A DNA stretch of 64,000 nt. Origin: Dipylidium caninum. Lineage: Eukaryota > Platyhelminthes > Cestoda > Cyclophyllidea > Dipylidiidae. Both the position numbers and the translations under genes were made by a program. How positions within the stretch are numbered: position 1 is the first letter of the stretch; each line of letters opens with the position of its first letter. Shown piece by piece: positions 12,401-24,400 of the stretch. The notes under the pieces are model-generated. The model ran no database searches. It had not been told where the DNA came from and saw only the letters and a program-made list of their open reading frames with translations. The stretch spans positions 124,001 through 188,000 of the forward strand of contig QEYB01000952.1 in the NCBI GenBank assembly GCA_017562135.1, written 5' to 3'.

Positions 12401-14275
12401 AGGGGCCCCGCAGGGCGGGCTGTCTTCACATGGACATTAAGGCAAGTATGCAGAAAGATCCTCTTACTCAGGTGTTGTGATGATGGTCTGGAACCTTTAG
12501 GGCAAAAATAAGTCATCACAGGACGTATTGAGGGAAGAATTTAAAAGAGAATATATGTATTTTTTGGGGTATACTTACGTTTGCCCGATTCATCTTGCAA
12601 GACAAAGTAAAATAGTGCTATGAGAGGCGGGAGAGGAGGACAGAAGGCTGTGTCACTTTCGTTAGGAAATAAAACAATGAACAACTGCCGCCATAACACC
12701 AATCCTAATAGATACCACTTTCCAAAGTCTCTGGGGGTGTTTAGTGCCTCCCCTGAATTGACCATTTAAATCGTCAACCGCAGGAGGCGGTGGGTCGTGT
12801 GCTGATGTCTCGGGGTGGGTCGTGGATGGGGGAATATGCAAGCACCGTCCAAAGCGTTACGGGTGAATTCGTTTGTAAACCCACCTTCAACACGAGATGA
12901 GGTTTTGTGTCTGACTGCGACTAAAAGGGAGATTAAATGTGTTGTTGGTGTTTGTCCTCTTAAACTAAGTCACACAACCTCTACTCAGTCCCTCCCGCCC
13001 CCCCGCCCCCCCATTATTTTCGCGTCTTCACCTGAAAAGGCTCTTGCAGTTGACACCGGGAGTTCACTTAACTCAGGACGACCTCGTTATTAAACTATTG
13101 CATAAGTTAGAGGCATGGCAGCTGCCTTGTTGTCTGCTGTCTGTGGCGTCCTGTGTAGTCGGGACGACCTGACCACTCAGGCAGCTTCGCACGGAAGCGC
13201 CACCACTTGGCTGATGCGCCGACGGCTCGAGGCGCGCGTGACGCAATTACGCTTAATGCGAGGGAGGCGTGTCAATCACCCACCGGCGTAATAGGCTACC
13301 CTCCGGAAAACACAACCCAGGCACAGTCGCCACACCTGCAAATCGAGCTCTGACTCGAGCATACTGACCTTGGTCTCTTGCGGCCTTTTCTCCAACGTCA
13401 GTTTCAGCTACAACATAGGATGAAGGGTTGCATTAGGACATAAAACGACAAGAGTAGCGTGAGACTATCAGGGATAGTAAAAGAAGCCGCGGAACTGGGG
13501 ACCATGTCGACTCCATCCTTGGTTCCAAGGGGAAAGTTAGGCATTTGGGCTGTTGGAGGGCGTGTCGGTTATCCCGCCTGCATGCAGGCGCCCAGACGCA
13601 GAAGCGTCCGGCGAAGGGCATGGAGGAAGGTCTAACACGTCACGACGGCCGCGATAGTAGCCAAATAGCGATGCCGCACTTATGGTACAGGGAAAGCACT
13701 ATTTGGGGTGGGTTAGGGGTTAAATTAGTCCTCTACTCGAGATTGCGTGTGGGCAACGTGGGTGGAAGAATACCCGGAATCTTCTTTAACGTTGTATCTT
13801 CGCTGTGAGCTACAATTAAAAAAAGTAAACGTCACATGGTCTGTGAGTTCCTCGTGCTCAATGACATCACGGTTTTTGCATGCATGCATCCAAAGTCTCT
13901 TTCATCTCCACATTCACCGCCTTCATTTACGAGGCGTGTGTTTAGCGCACGTTGCCAAGGCCTCGGAAGAAAAAGGGGTAAGAAGACGACTCACTGGAGT
14001 TGCCGAGGGCTGCTTCTCTTCCGACCACGCTTCCTAAAGCGAAACGAGAACAGCCACACTTTAATTGCACGCCAATTGGCCGCTGCCCCTTCTCTTCCCT
14101 CTCCTACCACGCCCTCCCCAGCCCCCAGTCAACGAGTGTGGCGTGTTTTCGTCGCATTCTTAAAGACGAAGCGGTAGCTACCGCCGCTACGTCTTCAGGT
14201 GTCTCAGTTAGCACTATTACAGAACTCGGTTGCACTCACCAGCGGGAGTAACCGGGGGAGGTTGGACGTTAATGG
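6423..14275 (-). CDS. synaptotagmin-14/16-like tandem C2 protein (14 exons read, 5' end unresolved)
   Basis: Exons in transcript order: 14275-14240, 14033-13995, 13407-13369, 12593-12579, 12494-12468, 12190-12152, 11601-11473, 11135-11089, 10245-10108, 9721-9610, 9043-8868, 8486-8168, 6816-6604, 6529-6423 (stop TAA 6425-6423). All join in one frame, giving at least 477 residues. C2A spans exons 9-11 (YKASNLIIRINKV; PDPVFNEE; LRLRLYGCKKL). A Ser-rich linker follows, then C2B (WPELLCGLAYNSTTKRL; REITLFVRVFQ; KRESLGWFAVG; a C-terminal EEERSHWNEM and RWHVLYEN). The HW...RWH ending and the Lys-rich turn before GW are what I recall for SYT14/SYT16. The usual Ca2+-binding Asp residues are not seen, as in that Ca2+-independent group. 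The first seven exons are short and symmetric (phase 1). The transmembrane segment and start codon expected upstream were not found. A possible extra exon at 10918-10826 (phase 0-0, 31 codons) has a weak acceptor. Confidence 0.8.
11473..14275 (-). other. micro-exon array of the SYT14-like gene
   Basis: Seven consecutive exons of 36, 39, 39, 15, 27, 39 and 129 nt, each starting and ending in phase 1 with AG/GT borders on the minus strand. They are separated by introns of 74 to 1646 bases. Each could be skipped without breaking the frame. The encoded segment (INVQPPPVTP, ETDVGEKAARDQ, DESGK, DMSKDMPNAIKT and so on) is polar and looks disordered. It precedes C2A. The 15-nt exon (12593-12579) sits between TTGCAAG and GTAAGT. 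Confidence 0.65.
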
Positions 14276-16746
14276 CTGAAAAGCGAAAAACGAATCATTA
14301 AACACCGGAACGGCTATGCCTGCCCGAAGGTGGCATAAATGGCCTTCCACAGGTCCTCTTTTCTCATCGCCCCGTGGCGTGTCCCTCCCGACAAGGCGGG
14401 ATATACGACACAGGCGTCAGAGCAACGACCTGACTGAGAAACAGTAAAGCTTGACTACTTCCAGATGGCTGATGCACGCCATTCGTGACGTCAACTATGA
14501 GCAAAATGCGTACCGGCATAATTGGCAGAGGTTCTTCCCTACCGGCCGTGAAGGCCGTCAAGGTAAGCAATGGAAGTAATGAGGGGCGAGAAAATTGTCA
14601 TTACGGCGGAAGGCAGAACTCGGGAACCCAAAACCCATTTAACTGTTCTTAAGTTGGCAGTTGACTTCAATGATAACTGTTTAGGCGCTGCAAAACGTAA
14701 TTCCGAGTCCTTAAGATCCATGGCATGCTCTACTGCTTCCAGGAGCAGGGGAAAACGAAATAATGGGAGGGCGATTTCCGGTTCCAGAGTGTATAATTGC
14801 ACGAAGCTCAAGTCAATCGCACACTCCATCATTGAAACTTATCACGCTGTCATTAGCTGGCACAGCTATGATTTCGTCTTTCGCTTTTCTGACTGAAACG
14901 ACTGGGGACACTTGAGGGATCTTTGGTAGCCAGTTCTCGAGAAACGGTTAGTCCCAAGTTGTACGATTGCGCACACCTCAGAGTAAGGAGATGAATCCAG
15001 TCCCATCTGTGCCACTGTGTGGGATAACTTCTTCCCTCATGACATTCCATTCCGTCAAAAAAGAATGCGGGGACATTTGCGACATTTCAAATCCCCGATG
15101 AAACTGCGAGGATTGACAAAGGTGGCGAAAGTAGGTTTCAGTTAACTTGACAAGATGAGGAGAGCCGTCTTTCACCGCCAGCATACATGACACAAAAACA
15201 TTTCAGCCGTTTGATCCGTCATTTGCTGCTCGTCGTACGTCAGTTGACCTTCGGGTGGAGGACCATCATGTGCCGTGCGGAGGCTGAGGTGGCGAGACCG
15301 AAACCGCCTGGTGCTCGAACAGGTCGAGTGATTGTTTACTCCCCATACTCGAAGTCAGTTTGTGTGGTGAACCAAATGCCCAATTTTTCTGCCTGCATTT
15401 AATCCTAGCACGGGCCCTGCGTTCGGGGTTCTCAGCTCAGGTCTGCGCAGGCGGACTGCGACATCGCGCCCCTCAGGAGCCAGCAGTCAGGCGAGTGTCA
15501 GGCGCGCTACCCGCGCCACAAGAGTCACAATGCTTCCTCAGTGAGGCAGACATTCCGCTGCCGTTTAGGCGCGTATATCTCACACTCATCAAACTGCCTC
15601 GAAGACCGTGTGTGGGCCCCTCGAAATGTCAGGGTGTCATCACGTAAGGGAATGAAGCTTTGTCTAAGACCACCCCACGGCGAAACCATCAATTCGGAAG
15701 CTCCGTAGATAAGAGGAAGTGGAGGTATAATTCCGAGGTTCTTTAGTGTGGAGAGGATTCGACTTTCACTTAACAGCACTATCAACGGCAACTTTATCAA
15801 GAGCAATGACGACAACTTGAGGAACAGCGCACAGCATCGGGCCACTGCGGCCGCTGCGGCGCGGATGAGAGACTGCGCTGCCACATTTTTGACTTCTCTC
15901 AAATCTCAAATATCGTCGTGCGTGTTCGGTGACTCACGTACCCACATCTGGCAGTGTCATTCGCTCAACCCTCCTGCCTGGTGGGGCGGGCCGATTTCTC
16001 CGCAGAGGGACATCAGCTCTTCCATATCTCTCATCTAGAGCTTATTTCCAGGCGACATACTTCTACTCGGGGCGATTTCACCGTTGGGAAGAGGTGGCAG
16101 GTAGGAGGGAACGACGTAAGCAAGCACAAAGAAAGTTTGCTTGGCTAATGGGGATTTGTGAAAAGGAGGGCGAGTGGGAGCAGTGAGGCCGCCCACCTGG
16201 TCTCGACGTGCACAGTAGACAATTTCGCAGTGTAGTGGGACTTCCTGTGGCAGCATGTCCTTCTTTTACGGATAGGTTAGGTTAGTTAACATCTATGTCG
16301 TGAAAAGTGGAAACACATGAGTAATTTGCGGCACCACAGGCATCTCTACGATATGATGGCGCGCGATATTTGAAAATGCATAATGGCGTGCTGAATTATG
16401 CTGGGCCCCAGCCGCCACCAGAATCCGCCGACGATAAATTTTAAAGACCCACAACTAACTCACAGGGGATTTCAGGTGAGAGAGGACTCTGACTCCTGGG
16501 CGAGGAGAAGCAGCAGGTGAATAATCCGCCCCAACTGTTGGTGTTGCTAGACGGTTGGTTCGACTTCTGCAGGAGCCGAGCCATCGGTGAAGGGGGAACA
16601 GCGCGATTATGTCGATTGCGTCTTAAAACTGCCTTGAATGCGCACACGCACGCACGTTGGCGCGCACAGCGACAGCTGAGCTGAGAGGGTAGCACGCAGA
16701 CCGACATGCCAACCAATGGGCGCGGAGAACCGGCGGCACTGTGCCT

Positions 16747-16826
16747 CCGCCCTCGCCCTCGCCCCCGTCTCCGTCTCCGTCTCCGCCACCGCCTCGGCTT
16801 CTGCCTGTGCCTGTGCCTGTGCCTGA
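16747..16826. repeat. short-unit GC-rich tandem repeats
   Basis: Runs of CCCTCG, then CCGTCT units (about 16765-16783), then CTGTGC units (about 16804-16822), all six bases long. They lie in the putative promoter region between the divergent C2 genes. Open frames across them are repeat artefacts. Confidence 0.7.
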
Positions 16827-17880
16827 CTCCGACTATGCATCTGCAGTTGCACGCGCTCGGAGGCCTGAGGTGAGCCGTGAAGCTGTGGTCACGACGCACC
16901 TCTCCTCACCTCCGTAAACACACATCCAGTGAAGACACATTTAGAGCACCTCAAAGATAAAAAAAGTCCGCTGGTACCATGAAAGGGCATTTGGGGTGTG
17001 ATCCTCGCTTCATTATTGAAGTCTTTCACTCACTTAGTTTTACCAAATTGTTCTGTCCACGCTCCGGCGACTCTACTTTATCCTTTTCGTAAATTAATAG
17101 AAGTCACTTCAACGGTCTGGCGATACATCAAAATTCAGCGCCCTAGTGGCGAATTCGTAGCTCACTCAGTGTGAGGCTTAATTTTATAAATGCTGCTGTA
17201 ATTGGGTATTTGTGTGGATGTTCTCCTCGAGTCAGACGTGTGTGTCCAATCACCTTTTCATTTTGATTAAATACAAGAAAAATGTATGGATGTGGCTCTT
17301 ATATGTCTTTCTAACCCAGTTGCCGACAACAGACCCAGTAGTTCCGCCACAACCAACTCACCTACCATGGCGCGCTATGTCCAGGGCAAAGGATTGTACT
17401 TCAGCCCCACGGTCATTCATCAAGTCACTTCTAGGCTTATCGTCCTCGCGAGACGAAGGAAAGGTCTAGCCTCGCCTCCCATTGTCCGTAATCTCCATGA
17501 TTGGGGAGTGGGGACTGCTTCATTCACCCTTTTTCCTTATTCTCTTTCCAGAGCGACCACGGGAACCCTTCTCTGGACCTTCCATTGCTCTGCAATGAGA
17601 TGCCGCTCTGCACCGTTATGCCACTCATGCCTTGCACAAGACGATTACCTCAGTCGTCGCCTATATTTATCATAATCCCGCGGAAAACTGATTTAAGGTG
17701 ATGTTCAGCTGAGCACTCAGATGGAATTACATCGTACATAGCTACCTCGAATGTCACTTGGCGTTAGTTGTCTTGTGAGAACGATTTAGTAGTTAATACC
17801 AATTAAGTAGGCAATGGAAAGCCAGACTCTAACGGTCCAGAAACCACGGTGCCATAACTTGCCGCATGGATACTTCCATC

Positions 17881-17895
17881 CCAGTTAGGCCTAAT
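17881..17895. repeat. 15-bp direct repeat, copy 1, with palindromic core
   Basis: CCAGTTAGGCCTAAT, containing the perfect inverted repeat TTAGGCCTAA. An identical copy lies exactly 120 bases downstream, upstream of the + strand tandem-C2 gene. Could be a protein-binding site pair or the remains of a tandem duplication. Confidence 0.6.
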
Positions 17896-18000
17896 CATGC
17901 CGCGCTTCATGTAACGACTCTTGTTAACTGGTACAGCAAACTTCTCGCACGGTCGCCCATAACTCCACCCGTGCCCGCATCAGATACTCAGCAGATCCAT

Positions 18001-18015
18001 CCAGTTAGGCCTAAT
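18001..18015. repeat. 15-bp direct repeat, copy 2, with palindromic core
   Basis: Second exact copy of CCAGTTAGGCCTAAT, preceded like the first by a TCCAT-type sequence. It lies about 400 bases upstream of the first coding exon of the + strand tandem-C2 gene. Confidence 0.6.
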
Positions 18016-18415
18016 GCACTGCTGCATGCTGTCACCTTGTGTTTACCAATGTTGATTTAGAGTTATGCCGAACACGCACGGTTGCCTGCTTTTTCCGGCA
18101 GGTCCTGCGTACACGTGACAACGCCAAATGGCATTGCCTTCTCTGAATAATACCACAAATGGTTCCCTATCGCTATAAATTTGCCTTCGCTCTCCCTGGC
18201 CCATCGCTCGGTCCCCGTTGGCCATGGCCCACGCACTTCCTCATGATCAGCTAATCGAGCGCTTAAACAATTAGTCTGCGCTCTAATCACAGCAAACTCT
18301 ACCGGACGACTCTCGCTAGCAGTGGTGTGTTTGCTGGGACAATTTCGAACAGTCCGTGTGGGCAACAACGCCCCGTGAGAAGAGTGGCCTGAGTTCGCAC
18401 CACCAGTCAAAAAGA

Positions 18416-21400
18416 ATGGCAGACATTCAGGACGATGACACTGTAGGAGAAACCGTCCCTCCTACGAAGCGCACCCTCGTCGTCAAGTGAAGTGCGGATG
18501 ACATGCACATTTGGCGACGCCTTGCACCGCCACAGCCCTACCACCTACCTACCAACCTACTGGTCGAAGTTGACGTGGAAAGTACTCCTAGTGGCCCGCA
18601 TTACTTGTGCTCACCAAACATTTGTCGAGGCGAATGGCCTGACGAAGTACATCCGGCGGTTGTGAATATAAGAGCACACACCCTCATTTATCGGCAGCCG
18701 AAAATGCCCTTCGCCGGTAAGTAAACTGTTTTTTTAACCGAGTCAAAGTTGTCACCTCGTAATTATGGAGAACCCATGACAAAGGGAACAATGTCAGTTA
18801 GAGTTTTCTAAGGTGCAAGTCACTTGTCGGTCAAGGAAGCCACCACACCCGCATTGACGTCCTTCGGACACTTCGGTTAGACCCCAGAGCCCCAGCGGTG
18901 GCGGATATGGCAGTAGAGGTGGAGGTTTAACACCGAGACGTATATTTTCCCATTAACTACCCATTAACCCATTTAAGTGGTGCCACCGTCTCAAGGAATT
19001 ACCATTATTTTCTGCACCGATGAGTCGGTAAAGTGACGCCTTCCTTTCTACAGATATCTACACGAGGCGTAAGGACGCCACTGTTGAAGTAGGTCCAGCG
19101 TTTTTTTTGACTATAGGTGTGGTGAAGAGGAATTCTGCAGTACTGACTCTCTCTGTTCTCACCCCTCTTCTTCTAGCCGGGGCCCAACCCATTCAAGCCG
19201 CCAATGATCTTGAATGTCTACATTAGGTATGAGGAGCGCAAGCAAGTGCTGGACGTGCTAGTGAGGAATCTCCAAAATGCTCCAGTCAGGGGAAAAATTC
19301 AAGTACGTTTCTATCCTCGGCTTGTGGAGATTAGTGGGGCTGGGGCGTGGAAGGGCTTTGGCTCAAATTTTTCGCCTGCAAAACGCCCCAACTGTTGCCT
19401 CGAAGACGACAGAAGCGGCCGTACCACGGAGAGGCCGGCGTAGAGGCATGCGCTTGCGAGCCTTGAGAGTAAACTGCCTTCTCATTACTTGAAAGGACAT
19501 AATTAATGCAGACGGCATCCTTCCGGCCATGAGCACAATTCGTCGATTCATCGTGGACTTCATGGTTTTGTGGAGCCAAATTAAGTTAAAAAAAACTTAT
19601 TTCCCTTTTGCTAACATCTACGTCGCCACCTAATTGAGCTCTTTCAGAGATGCTCGCGACCAAGCAATTAGGATTGTGCGCAGCTTGAATTTAAGAATGA
19701 TTCCAATGGCAAGGAAGTAATAAAATGATGACGGTGTCTCCAACTTCTTCTTGAAGGTGAACACAAAATTTGTACTCCAATCTAAACAAACGCCGGCGAA
19801 CAGGAGAACGCTCCTCCAACGTTTTCGACCCGGCGACAAATTTCTAGACAACAAAGTAATTCTGACTGCCTACCACACCCCAAAGAAATACGGACCCACT
19901 CCGCACTTCAACTCGGATTTTCAGTTCAACCACCTCATCGCAAGTAGGACGCACTTAATCTGCCTCACGTCCATGCGTTTGACTTCGCCTATCGAGATAC
20001 CTCGCAGGGGGCCACTTGGTAGTGCTGGCACTTCGCTGGGGTCGCCGGGGGTCGCCGGGGGTAGCCGGGGGCTCGGCTCCCATGGCTGCCAGGGAGGCGG
20101 TCCTCGAGTCACTTTGCCGACTGCATTCGACACGAGACCTCGTCGTCTCGAGGCGGCGGCTCGCGAGACTTGCCCCTCTATATCACCATTAAGCAGCCTT
20201 CGAGGGCCAAACTGAATTAAAGGGTGTCACTTTTTGTTTTTTTACCTCCACGAAATTTATATATGCCGAGTTTATCAGATGAAAGAATGGAGGTATACTT
20301 AGGAAAGCGCGCCGAGTGAGGGCATGCACCAAATTCGCAGCCTTGCCAGCAGAAATAAGCCTTGCGGACTAAGGCCAGGATAGAAGTTTTTATGCGGGTG
20401 CCAGTATGTTTGTTCGGAGACGTATTAGCGTACCACACCAGACCGACCGGGGCGAAGGGCTCCCTTCCTAATGCCATCTTACGGGCTCATTTGCCTCCTT
20501 GCGTGCCCACGGACGAGGGAGGCGGTAGCCACCCTTGTCGATGACCTCATTTCTCTCATCCAGCGGACGTTCGAACGGGTACGTTGGTTTTCGACATTAT
20601 CAGACAGAAGAGGACTCGTAACTCCTTGTTGGGGAGGATTGAGCTTCCTGGCTCAGAGATAGGATTAGAACGCGACACTGCCTACAGCCTGTACGTCCGC
20701 CCTCCAACCATGGTGAGCCCGCCACCTCCGTTGGCTATCAAGGCAAGTCTACCTTTATTGCACCTCACCTTCTGCATTGGTTTGTGCAACCCCGACAAGC
20801 TTTGACGGAGTGTGAGGCGTTCCTCTGAGTCTACCACATTTGCCTTTTCAGGCCGCACCGGTAGTGGCTGCCGTCTCCGAACCGGGTAAGAGTTTGTAGT
20901 GTCTTCGCGTTCGTTTATTTGTGTTGGCATGTGGACTCTCTTCGATAGACACTCATTGGCGTCCCTAAATGCATGTTTTCCATGTTTACTGTGTTTTCCC
21001 CTGCGCTATCAGATGATTCGTCATTGCGCAAACAATCGAGGCAGCCAGGGACTGTGCGGCTGGCCAGGACGCAAGCTGGTCCAACTAATGAACAATTAGC
21101 GTATGCACGGTCTGCTGCCCAGAGAGTTTAAACTTCCCTTTCTGCCGGGTTGAGAAACTGAGGCCCCATGTTACAGTTATACGCAAGCTGGGCTTTGGGC
21201 CCGAGAACGAGGAACCTATGGGAAAGACGATGATCCCATAACCTGAGCATCATACTGCCGTTAAACATTCCACATTTTCTTACCGTCCATTTAATAGGGT
21301 TCTGAGAATTCGAAAAGAGCTTAGGAAATAGGCTGCAAATAATGCCTTCCGCTTTTCTCGCTGTTAACAGAGCCCGTGTGTGGTAAGTGTGTGGTTGATA

Positions 21401-24400
21401 GAGTTAGAGATGGCAGCGTTCTAAACTTTAGCATTACGACATAACACCCTCGCGTTGTGTTGTCTTCGATAGCACTTCCAGTGAACACTGCCTGCAGTGA
21501 GTCCTATCCCCCCTTTTTCTACTGCCTCGCGGTCTGTTGGAATAGGCTTCTACTTTCCAGCAGTCCTGTCCCAAAAAGTAGCAGGGCGGGGGGTTAATTG
21601 TCCTTCTGACCCCAAATATGTGTGCCTCACACTAATGCTCTGACATGCCAATGACAGAACAACCTCGAGCTAATAATGCCTTTTCCCACGCTAGGATCCA
21701 CCTGCACCTCATCATCGTCTGCGCAGTCGCAAGGTGAGTCTTCCCCTCCTCGACATCCCCCTATCTCCGCTCTGCTGTTGTTTTCGCTGATGTCTCTTCG
21801 ATAGTTTTTGTGCAATTCACACACTCACACTGGAGAGCGGGGGCGAGAACACGACAGCCTGTGTGGGAGCGGCGAAGGGCCTGAATGGACGTCTTTTGTT
21901 GCAGGCCACCGCAGCGATCCCGGCGCCGCTAAGTGGCTACACCTCAAATAGGTCGGCAGTTGTGGAAATTGTAAATAATTCTACTAATCAAACGAACGCC
22001 GATGCTCGTCAGGGCTTTGAGTTATTTGACGCAGAATCAACTACCCTGTCGGTTGTTGTCTGCGACCGGGCCGATATACCTGGTGGAGAATGGCGAAGTT
22101 TATCTATTGCGACGAATTGTTTCACGTCTACTCGGAGCATTGAAAGCACCACTAGACCCACCGCGCACTGGTAGGGTGACTGTATTCACGTAAAGTTCAC
22201 TTAACTTCAACACGAACGTTTCCGAGTTATATCCGCGTCGTCCCAACTACCTACGTGTGCTCAGCAGTTTCATTTGCAGCATTTTCTTGCCTGCGCTCCT
22301 CCCCTTTGGCGCTCGCAAAAGCAAATGATCTCGTAAATGCCGCATTAAATAATACGCCCCAAATTGCCGAGAGCCAAAGGCCCCGAATACCCGATTTGTA
22401 CGAGAGCAGACACATTATTAAGAAACATACATTCCGCCTCGGAGGAGGGCAGTTCGGTCCCCCACTCACTTACAGTGTGTCGCACTTTTTGCACATTTTA
22501 GAGGGGGACGCTTGCTGTAACCGGATGACCGTCGACTGCAAAAGAGGTACCTTGCGAAAACAAACCACCTCCTCCTCGTAACTTCCTCCAGACTACCGCC
22601 TGACTTGAACTCACTCAAGTGGCCGACGGTCACTCCACACTTGATTAATGCCGCCACGGGCCTCTTAAATGCGCCTCTAACCTGCTCCGTGTGGGGGTGT
22701 CTTTTGCCACGTTCAATCCTTTTTTGGTGCTCACTAAAACAAAACATAATTTTTATTCGCCCTGCCCTGCAATTTTTAACCACGAGCGACACGATTCTTA
22801 TGGCAATGCCTCTTTTGTCAAGCCACAGGCCCGCCGTTCTCAGTGCCTTACATGCGCGACTGTGAGTCCCTCTACCTCCCCGCATCCTCGCGTGCTGGGC
22901 AGACCGGCCTGCCGGGCGCGTCCCGTCCAGCCGCGGAGTCACACGCACCAATAGTTTGGGTCCCCAAGGGACCACCTGATAGACCCGCTAGTCTTCTACA
23001 CTCCCATCTTCCTCTAAGAAGAGGTCACCGCTCCCTTGTTCGCCTGGCGAGTCCCACTCTCAGCAGTAAATGCTGTTACATCCCCCCACGTTTATTCCTT
23101 CATGCAGACGAATTAGCCTATATGGAACAGTCGACATCAGCACATAGTGGTAAGTAGTATTGCCACGACACCACTTTAACATCCACACTAAAGCGGCAAC
23201 TGGAGCGTCGGCTTCACACCCTACCAACACCTTCTACCTCCGGCAATCATAATAGATAGGCGATTTGATGGATAATTCCTGGCGTTATTAACCCAAAACA
23301 TAAAAGTTTAATTTGTTTTAGTGTCGGCCTCTTCCTCGCGGCATTCAAATTCGTCGACGATGGCGTCACCTGCTTGCAAACAAGAAGTCATCGGTGAGTT
23401 GATCTAAAAGCTGAAGCCCATGACATTCACGTGAGTAAAGGCGGTGAACTGCCGATGCGACCAGAAAAGACAGTTGGAGTGAGGCGGCTGATGATTCTCC
23501 AGTCCTGAGGAGTCTGCGATTGAAGATGGCAAAGTTTGGAAAAGGGCATCTTAAGCATTTACTGTGGCTGAGATGGAATATCCTCTAGTTCCGCAAACCT
23601 TTACCACCCTCCTTCGGGGATAAAAGCGATATTTTTCTCCTTTTTTATGTTTTAGCCCTGGACACTTGCGGCGGGGTAGTGGGTAAGTGCGGCTTAGAGA
23701 AGTGCGGCTGACGGACCTGAAGCACATGCCATTTGCACGTGGCTCTCCGTTTTGCGTGCTGTCAACTGTTAGGAATTTGCTGCAAGACCTCCCTAGTGGG
23801 GAAGGCATTAGCGCAGCCGCGGCCGCCCTGCGGGCCGGTCTGCGCGCTGCACCGAGGCGCGGGGCCCTCGCGAGCCTTCCTCATTTCCGAAAACGTGTAT
23901 TTCGGCAAGAGCATTAGATGAGGAAGGCAAACCAGTCAAACAATATGCCTTTCACCTCGCCTCCATGCGGTGCACATTTAGGAGTCCACTTGCACGCTAG
24001 ACAGGGTTCATTTTTCTCTGGTAAAAACGGCGACTTGGTCGAATGTGTGTGCCGTAAAGCAATTCAGCAGTCCGCTTCTACTTTAATGAATGATGTAATT
24101 ACTAAGACCAGAGGAGGCCCGAACGCCTAATACTTGATCTACAGGCTACAATCGTTTTTTCGAAAAGTGTGCATTATTTTTAACCCTCCATCAAGGCCTT
24201 TTACTACTCCTTTTCCGGCAGTTGCAGAAACGGGCGTCACAGCGGTTCCGGGGCCCTGCGCGGCACCAGTCCTGAGGTCTACCGGCGAACGTCGGGTGCG
24301 CTCGTCCTCGTCGTCTAGCTGTAAGAGGCGTCTCCGCATCTTAAACGTCCCCATCACCTCAAATACCATGCCATTCCACTTGTTAAGGTCTCTGTGGAAC

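Larger units (their letters stand above)
14276..18406. other. region between two divergent C2 genes, partly unresolved
   Basis: About 4 kb between the most upstream exon I could place on the minus strand and the first coding exon of the + strand tandem-C2 gene. It should hold the 5' exons of the SYT14-like gene, including its membrane anchor, and the promoters of both genes. Candidates seen but not supported further: a minus-strand open frame with a hydrophobic stretch (about 15760-15860), a minus exon-like segment 16249-16202 between CCACAG and GTGGGC, and a + strand open segment 17552-17698 after TCTTTCCAG. Confidence 0.4.

Noticed and set aside
16441..16899. 152-codon minus-strand frame rich in Arg
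   Set aside because: The Arg/His/Gln runs are translations of six-base GC repeats in the putative promoter region.
17286..17698. + strand open frames upstream of the tandem-C2 gene
   Set aside because: Some acceptor/donor signals exist, but phases do not connect to the first supported exon and no domain is recognisable.
18698..18716. 19-nt micro-exon candidate between GGCAG and GTAAGT
   Set aside because: Splice-like borders are good, but its length does not fit the phase between the first two supported exons of the tandem-C2 gene, whereas 18881-18918 does.
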